Shown in pieces: positions 41,830 through 45,609 of a stretch of DNA of 45,609 bases. A program made the translations under genes and the position numbers. Position 1 is the first letter of the stretch. Every line of letters starts with the position of its first letter. The stretch spans positions 1 through 45,609 of the IMG/VR virus record IMGVR_UViG_3300027849_000002; one strand, given 5' to 3'. The notes beneath the pieces are model-generated. The model had not been told where the DNA came from, did no database searches, and saw nothing but the letters and a program-made list of their open reading frames with translations. This DNA is from a virus.

Positions 41830-41988
41830 ATGTTAAAAAAATACTTATTCATCGATCGTATGAAAGATAAAGAGCAAGCGTTTGATCTTGAAGTATTCGC
41901 CATCAATTTAGAGCAAGCACGAATAGAAGCGCGTAAGCTATCGCAAGATGATGATTCTATACTTTTATTGATAAGTTGGGATAGCTAA
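41830..41988 (+). CDS. 52-residue hypothetical protein
   Basis: ATG 41830 to TAA 41986-41988. It starts MLKKYLFIDRMKDKEQAFDL, is acidic, and ends DDSILLLISWDS. Last gene before a terminator. No family recognised. Confidence 0.55.
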   Translation: MLKKYLFIDRMKDKEQAFDLEVFAINLEQARIEARKLSQDDDSILLLISWDS

Positions 41989-42014
41989 CAGCAAAGTAAC
42001 ATACCCGCCACCAT

Positions 42015-42037
42015 AGCCGCATTTATTGCGGCTTTTT
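42015..42037 (+). terminator. Intrinsic terminator
   Basis: AGCCGC (42015-42020), seven-base loop, GCGGCT (42028-42033), then TTTTATT. It closes the 40627-41988 cluster. Confidence 0.85.
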
Positions 42038-42041
42038 ATTG

Positions 42042-42458
42042 CCCGCTTTTCAGTACCAATAATCTAATCATATAAAACATACCAGATAGTGCAGGTGTGC
42101 ATAGTGCGCTCTTTCGTCACTACATAATGACATAGGCAATAATGACATAATCGTATAGCGTTCTCTTGATGAGCTATTCGACCGCCCACAATTAACCTTA
42201 TGCAATGCTCTATATTATACCTATATATTGCGACATATTATGCCATGCCCCGCCATACCTAACGATAAATGATAGTAAGCACTATGCTTTATAGTCACAC
42301 GTGATGCGTCCTGTAGAGCCATGCTCTGAATGGCGCATTCTATAATGGCTACATGGGGGGGGTGCTTGGTTATGCAACTATCGTGCCATCTATCCCAGTT
42401 TCCCTTTTCTGTGAGTGAATTCAGCTAATTATTAAACCCCCATAAGTAAAAATAAACA
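42042..42458. other. Gene-free region upstream of the small terminase; candidate packaging site
   Basis: No frame of note lies here. It has ATAATGACATA twice (about 42125 and 42141), several ATAG/CTAT half-sites, a G8 run (42355-42362) in ACATGGGGGGGGTGC, and short palindromes. Placement before terS fits a cos or pac region of HK97-type phages. Nothing here is a recognised cos sequence. Confidence 0.45.
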
Positions 42459-42487
42459 TTGACAGGTTTAAAAATAGAGCTTATATT
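42459..42487 (+). promoter_or_regulatory. Strong sigma70-like promoter for the terS cluster
   Basis: TTGACA (42459-42464), 17-base spacer, TATATT (42482-42487). The leader continues TTGATGCTCAATTAACG and AGCGAG before ATG 42521, the recurring arrangement. Confidence 0.8.
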
Positions 42488-42520
42488 TGATGCTCAATTA
42501 ACGAAAACAGCGAGAAATTC

Positions 42521-42814
42521 ATGAAAAAATTAATATTATCACTGGCATTGTTATTACCATTATCTGCTCATGCAGAGCAGTCCAACTGCCAAGGGGTTAG
42601 CAGCCTAGCCAGAGTCATCATGGAAAGTCGGCAGACTGGCGTAAACATAATCGATGTCATTAATGCTGTTGATGATAATGAGCTAGCAAAGGTTATTATC
42701 ATTGAGGCGTACAAGGATCCTAAATTCTCAACAGATGATTACAAGAAAACATCTATCAATGAATTTGCAAGCAGATGGTATATCATCTGCCTTAAAGAGA
42801 AAGAGGAAGATTAG
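42521..42814 (+). CDS. Secreted (periplasmic) small protein
   Basis: This 97-residue protein has a clear signal peptide, MKKLILSLALLLPLSAHA, cleaved after AHA at about residue 18. The mature part holds SLARVIMESRQTGVNIIDVI, and two cysteines (about 23 and 90) that could form a disulfide. I have seen this ARxIMxxRQxG type pattern in other phage small proteins, but no role is known; a periplasmic effect on host or superinfecting phage is possible. Confidence 0.75.
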   Translation: MKKLILSLALLLPLSAHAEQSNCQGVSSLARVIMESRQTGVNIIDVINAVDDNELAKVIIIEAYKDPKFSTDDYKKTSINEFASRWYIICLKEKEED

Positions 42815-42815
42815 C

Positions 42816-43220
42816 GTGAGCTTAAAAAGCAACCCACCACCGTTTATGCGAACAAGTGAGCAGCTTTATTATTATGGTGAAGTGATCGACACCATGATGG
42901 AGGCTAAGATTGCTATACGCGACCAAGACGTTTATGCAATTGGCATGATGGCTTTGAATTTGGCCCTAATGGACGAGTGTGCAAACAGCATTGCTGAAGA
43001 AGGAATGATGATGCGAGTGCAAGGTGATCGCGCTACCGTATCAAAAGTAAACCCTGCTGTTGCTATGCAGAAAGAGGCACAAACTGCTTTGCGGTACTAC
43101 TTTGATCGGTTTCAAATGTCACCAAGCAGTCGCGGAAATAATATTTCTGGCGGTGGTTTGCAGCCAAAAAGCACTGGTGACAAAGCCAGTATTAGTTCAA
43201 TCACGGTTAATAAAAAATGA
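42816..43220 (+). CDS. terS: Terminase small subunit (P27 family)
   Basis: This 134-residue protein starts at GTG 42816 behind AGAGGAAG. The end contains NPAVAMQKEAQTALRYYFDR and MSPSSRGNN, the P27 family signature (NPxxxxQKEAxxxLRxxxxxFGLTPSSR). It recognises the packaging site and recruits the large terminase. It overlaps the next gene by four bases. Confidence 0.9.
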   Translation: MSLKSNPPPFMRTSEQLYYYGEVIDTMMEAKIAIRDQDVYAIGMMALNLALMDECANSIAEEGMMMRVQGDRATVSKVNPAVAMQKEAQTALRYYFDRFQMSPSSRGNNISGGGLQPKSTGDKASISSITVNKK

Positions 43221-43564
43221 CCAGAGCAAGAAAGTCATTACGCATAAACTACCTGTCGCAAGGTATGGAGTCACCGGCAAAAATTGACCTACTATTGAGC
43301 GTAACAAAAATATCTAGGTCCGAACTTATTGCAGGGTTAAAAGATTATTATTGTCGCGGATTTAGCAAGGTAAAAGCTGCATCACTTAATGGCGTTGCAT
43401 CTCAAAATCTGTCAGCACCAATCGCAAAACTTGATGAAGTTGCCGAGGCGTTTGAAAAGTACATTGAGCTAAAAGCTAACGAGTTAAGTGGTTCAAAATT
43501 AACGCCAGAACAACAAACGCAAGCAAAGCAACATAAAAATTTTAACAAGGAATACTTAGAATGA
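43217..43564 (+). CDS. PapB/FocB-like DNA-binding protein
   Basis: This 115-residue protein has LIAGLKDYYCRGFSKVKAAS and LNGVASQNLSAPIAKLDEVA, which match the helix-turn-helix pattern of PapB-type fimbrial regulators and phage relatives. The N-terminus is basic (MTRARKSLRINYL). It lies downstream of terS and may regulate the cluster. Confidence 0.65.
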   Translation: MTRARKSLRINYLSQGMESPAKIDLLLSVTKISRSELIAGLKDYYCRGFSKVKAASLNGVASQNLSAPIAKLDEVAEAFEKYIELKANELSGSKLTPEQQTQAKQHKNFNKEYLE

Positions 43565-43758
43565 AAAAAATAATTACATTACTGGCATTGATCATTATTA
43601 TGGTCTATGCACATTCTGCAGCATCGCACTACCTAGATGGAACTTGGCTTAAAACACCTACAATGGCATCTTTATCCTTACTTATAGTAATCCACGCGCT
43701 TGTATTCGCTTTTGATATTTACGCGCACTTAAAAGGGTTTGATAAAAATGAAAAATAA
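43561..43758 (+). CDS. Two-span membrane protein
   Basis: This 65-residue protein has two hydrophobic segments (IITLLALIIIMVYA and SLSLLIVIHALVFAF), separated by a polar loop, with a charged tail. Overlaps both neighbours. Small holin-like size, but the better holin is at 20341. Function unknown. Confidence 0.65.
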   Translation: MKKIITLLALIIIMVYAHSAASHYLDGTWLKTPTMASLSLLIVIHALVFAFDIYAHLKGFDKNEK

Positions 43759-44053
43759 CAACGAAATGTACAGTTTTTTCTCTAAATTCATCATTTTAAT
43801 ACTGCTTATTGTCGTTTTATTGTCATTAACTGGTGCTATTTATGCTGATAAAAAAAAGCAAGTTGAGCCATTAAGCATTGAGCAACAACAGCAAATAGTT
43901 ATGCAAATAGGCATAAGTGGCTACAAACGCATGATTAAGATAAATTGCTACGAATCATTGGTTATCCGAATTAGAACAGAACGATGGGATGATCAATACT
44001 GCGCCAGCTCTTACAATCACTTGGATTTTGATAAGATCAGGGGCAATAAATAA
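43748..44053 (+). CDS. Signal-anchored hypothetical protein
   Basis: This 101-residue protein starts at ATG 43748 (MKNNNEMYSFFSKFIILILL) with one membrane span at about 13-33, then a periplasmic-type domain with two cysteines (INCYESL and DDQYCASSY). It could be a small spanin-like or exclusion protein; no partner is evident besides the preceding two-span gene. Confidence 0.6.
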   Translation: MKNNNEMYSFFSKFIILILLIVVLLSLTGAIYADKKKQVEPLSIEQQQQIVMQIGISGYKRMIKINCYESLVIRIRTERWDDQYCASSYNHLDFDKIRGNK

Positions 44054-44331
44054 TGAATGTATTAAGTTTGTTTAACGGAATGAGTTTTTGCTCAATGGCT
44101 TTAGAATCATTAGGCTCATGGCAGCAGCTTTGTAATTCAACTGAGACAGAAATGACTTGGAAGAAGAAAGAGTTTATTAGCGTATATGAAACTTACGACA
44201 AAACACCCGTTGAATTTTTGCCTAGTTCACTGCCTGGGCGTATAGGATTAGTTGAGCATAAAAAAGAAGTGACTGAGTCATTCGCTAGTATTCAAGATGG
44301 TATCAATGCTTACAGACTTAAAAACAAATAA
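44053..44331 (+). CDS. Fragment of C5-cytosine methyltransferase fused to another sequence
   Basis: The first residues, MNVLSLFNGMSFCSMALE, are the motif I start of phage C5-cytosine methyltransferases (normally about 300 residues). After residue 22 the sequence becomes unrelated (TWKKKEFISVYETYDKTPVE) and stops after 92 residues. No catalytic PC motif or later motifs exist. It looks like an in-frame deletion fusion that kept its start; the C-terminal part may be an independent small protein. Methyltransferase activity is not expected. Confidence 0.65.
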   Translation: MNVLSLFNGMSFCSMALESLGSWQQLCNSTETEMTWKKKEFISVYETYDKTPVEFLPSSLPGRIGLVEHKKEVTESFASIQDGINAYRLKNK

Positions 44332-44362
44332 GTTAGACAGTAAACAACAATAGGAGTTAACA

Positions 44363-44728
44363 ATGAAATTAACAAAAGAAGAGAGACAAGAAAAAATAAA
44401 AGAACAAGATGAGGCTTATTACTCGCTTAGAAATGAACTAGACAGCTTAACATGGAGCCTTAGGCGAATTAACGAAGGTAGAGCTCGTAATTATGAGTTT
44501 AAATTATTGAAGATAGCTATTAATTTAACTCTTGAGCAAATAAGAAAAGATCACGATAGGTACGTTAAACGAATTAGAATTAAAGATGCTAATGAAGAGG
44601 TTGGGTTTATGCAAAAAGCACTTAACAGAGAGAAGGAAAAGAATGCAATTTTAGAGAAAAAAATAGAAGAAGCTAAAACATCAAGCGGATTATTTATTGA
44701 TTTTGCACGTAAAAAGTTAGGTGTTTAA
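44363..44728 (+). CDS. Coiled-coil hypothetical protein
   Basis: This 121-residue protein is almost all charged helix (MKLTKEERQEKIKEQDEAYY; ALNREKEKNAILEKKIEEAK). The leader AACAATAGGAG is shared with the next two genes. No family recognised. Confidence 0.65.
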   Translation: MKLTKEERQEKIKEQDEAYYSLRNELDSLTWSLRRINEGRARNYEFKLLKIAINLTLEQIRKDHDRYVKRIRIKDANEEVGFMQKALNREKEKNAILEKKIEEAKTSSGLFIDFARKKLGV

Positions 44729-44749
44729 ACAACAATAGGAGATATAAGC

Positions 44750-44947
44750 ATGCTAAATAAGAAAAAAGTTGTTGCTGAGCTTATGATGGCGCTTGGCTGT
44801 GATTCAAAATATGCTACAGAGCAATTAAACGAATTTATGTATCAAATTTCACCACCAAGGAAAGATGATTTCAATTTGATTGGTATGGAAGTTAATCATC
44901 CTGATGGGTGGTATAGAAAGTTTGATAAGCCAAATAAACGCAAGTAA
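44750..44947 (+). CDS. Hypothetical protein
   Basis: This 65-residue protein starts MLNKKKVVAELMMALGCDSK; contains ATEQLNEFMYQISPP and NHPDGWYRKFDKPNKRK. Strong ribosome site AGGAG. No family recognised. Confidence 0.6.
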   Translation: MLNKKKVVAELMMALGCDSKYATEQLNEFMYQISPPRKDDFNLIGMEVNHPDGWYRKFDKPNKRK

Positions 44948-44964
44948 CAATAGGGGATATAAGA

Positions 44965-45150
44965 ATGAACAAAGCATTTAAAGAAAGGCAATACGTAGGA
45001 AGATTATCATTAGCTGGCAGAAGAAACGCATACAAAGCAGCAATGAATGAAAAGCGGATTATGTGCGAAGATGTAGTTAAGCGCGTTTGCGGTTATGAGT
45101 GTGAAGACTGTCGGGATAATAAGCTTCACTGTTATTGCTTAGCGGCTTAA
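44965..45150 (+). CDS. Small cysteine-rich hypothetical protein
   Basis: This 61-residue protein has six cysteines in the last 30 residues (CGYECEDCRDN; LHCYC), likely metal-binding. Leader AACAATAGGGG. No family recognised. Confidence 0.6.
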   Translation: MNKAFKERQYVGRLSLAGRRNAYKAAMNEKRIMCEDVVKRVCGYECEDCRDNKLHCYCLAA

Positions 45151-45168
45151 TTAAAATGGGGTGTAAGA

Positions 45169-45393
45169 ATGGATAAGTTGGAAGAGTTAAAAGAGAAGCT
45201 AAGTGAAATAAACAGAGTTGCCAAATTTGAATGCAACAAGCTTATGCGTGATTATGCAATTAGCAATGCAAGATTTAAGGTTGGTGATATATTGCAAGAC
45301 TCAACATTCACAATATTGGTTACCCATATCAAGTGGGGGTCAACAAGATGGCTGGAAATGGGTGGACGATGGAAGTTATCAAGCATATATTAA
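45169..45393 (+). CDS. Hypothetical protein, possibly frameshifted at its end
   Basis: This 74-residue frame starts MDKLEELKEKLSEINRVAKF with a helix, then ARFKVGDILQDSTFTILVTH, a small beta domain seen in many phage hypothetical proteins. At the G5 run (about 45335-45339) the end becomes TRWLEMGGRWKLSSIY. The +1 frame from the same point reads GQQDGWKWVDDGSYQAYIKL and LKSRS to TAA 45413-45415, which looks more like the natural end. Either a sequence error or a recent indel is possible. Confidence 0.55.
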   Translation: MDKLEELKEKLSEINRVAKFECNKLMRDYAISNARFKVGDILQDSTFTILVTHIKWGSTRWLEMGGRWKLSSIY

Positions 45394-45436
45394 GCTACTC
45401 AAAAGTCGTAGTTAATGCATTAAAAGGACCTTAATA

Positions 45437-45609
45437 ATGTCAAAAGTAAAAAGCAGAAATAAAAAATACAATAGCGCAAACTCAATTCGACTAAAAAACG
45501 AAGCACTATTAAAAAATCGGGTTGTAGTATACTTTGCTAATGATGACGTTCCAGAGCAAGACATTATATTGACCAACTTGCAAGGTAAGGCCATTACAAT
45601 GACACGCAA
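45437..45609 (+). CDS. Hypothetical protein, 5' part (continues at base 1)
   Basis: ATG 45437 follows AAAAGGACC. The frame reads MSKVKSRNKKYNSANSIRLK and runs open to the contig end, then continues on bases 1-224 (see the first entry). It is the last gene before the large terminase on the circle. Confidence 0.75.
   Translation, partial: MSKVKSRNKKYNSANSIRLKNEALLKNRVVVYFANDDVPEQDIILTNLQGKAITMTR
45483..45609. repeat. Terminal direct repeat, copy 2
   Basis: Identical to bases 1-127. Represents circular closure of the assembly. Confidence 0.93.

Noticed and set aside
44053-44331. Functional cytosine methyltransferase
   Set aside because: Only motif I is present; the catalytic PC motif and target recognition region are missing.
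1-45609. Lysogeny genes (integrase, excisionase, CI-like repressor, attP)
   Set aside because: None of the frames shows tyrosine or serine recombinase motifs or a repressor with a dimerisation domain; only a 65-residue HTH protein is present.
1-45609. tRNA genes
   Set aside because: No cloverleaf-like segment with CCA-type ends or TTCGA arm was noticed by eye; a tRNA search program was not run.

Overview
The window is one complete tailed-phage genome. Bases 1-127 recur exactly as 45483-45609, so the contig closes on itself; the unique circle is 45,482 bp and one gene runs through the join. The AT-rich sequence, gammaproteobacterial-type SSB, sigma70-like promoters, RecE-like exonuclease, N4 gp49-like protein and an integron attC-like site suggest a Gammaproteobacteria host, perhaps a marine genus; the host is an inference. 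The virion genes are those of a long-tailed non-contractile phage (siphovirus) with an HK97-type head and lambda-like tail. I see no integrase, excisionase or CI-like repressor, so a virulent lifestyle is more likely.

Region 1 (416-20709, + strand) is the late module: large terminase, a small membrane peptide, portal, U35 protease, major capsid, connectors, tail terminator, tail tube, a lambda G/GT-like frameshifted chaperone pair, tape measure, tip proteins, a fused hub, a tail fibre, a homing-endonuclease-like gene in a duplicated fibre end, a fibre chaperone and a holin. It ends in an intrinsic terminator.

Region 2 (20881-38273, - strand), in transcription order: a membrane-anchored PAS-like protein, a five-gene module that looks virion-related (permuted NlpC/P60-like enzyme, LamG-like protein with ten 22-residue repeats, three unknowns), an HD hydrolase, small proteins, a Dam-type methyltransferase, a DUF3987 ATPase, a zinc-finger primase, an SF2 helicase, a VRR-NUC nuclease, a repeat protein, DUF1351 and RecE-like recombination genes, SSB, a gp49-like gene inside a candidate integron cassette, and finally the M15 endolysin, which converges on the holin.

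Region 3 (38864-45609, + strand) starts from a 590-bp divergent intergenic region rich in palindromes and 70-bp-spaced repeats (candidate origin). It holds a MazG-like pyrophosphohydrolase, an HNH endonuclease, 37-bp tandem repeats, micro-ORFs, an HTH protein, a long non-coding stretch (candidate packaging site), a secreted protein, a P27-type small terminase, a PapB-like regulator and small genes, including a C5-methyltransferase fragment, leading round the join to the large terminase.

Highlights for follow-up: the attC-like cassette, a perfect A AAA AAA slip site joining two frames just before the large terminase, the fibre-end duplication around the homing gene, the virion-like module on the replication strand, and a recurrent TTAAC-GCGAG leader behind several promoters on both strands.
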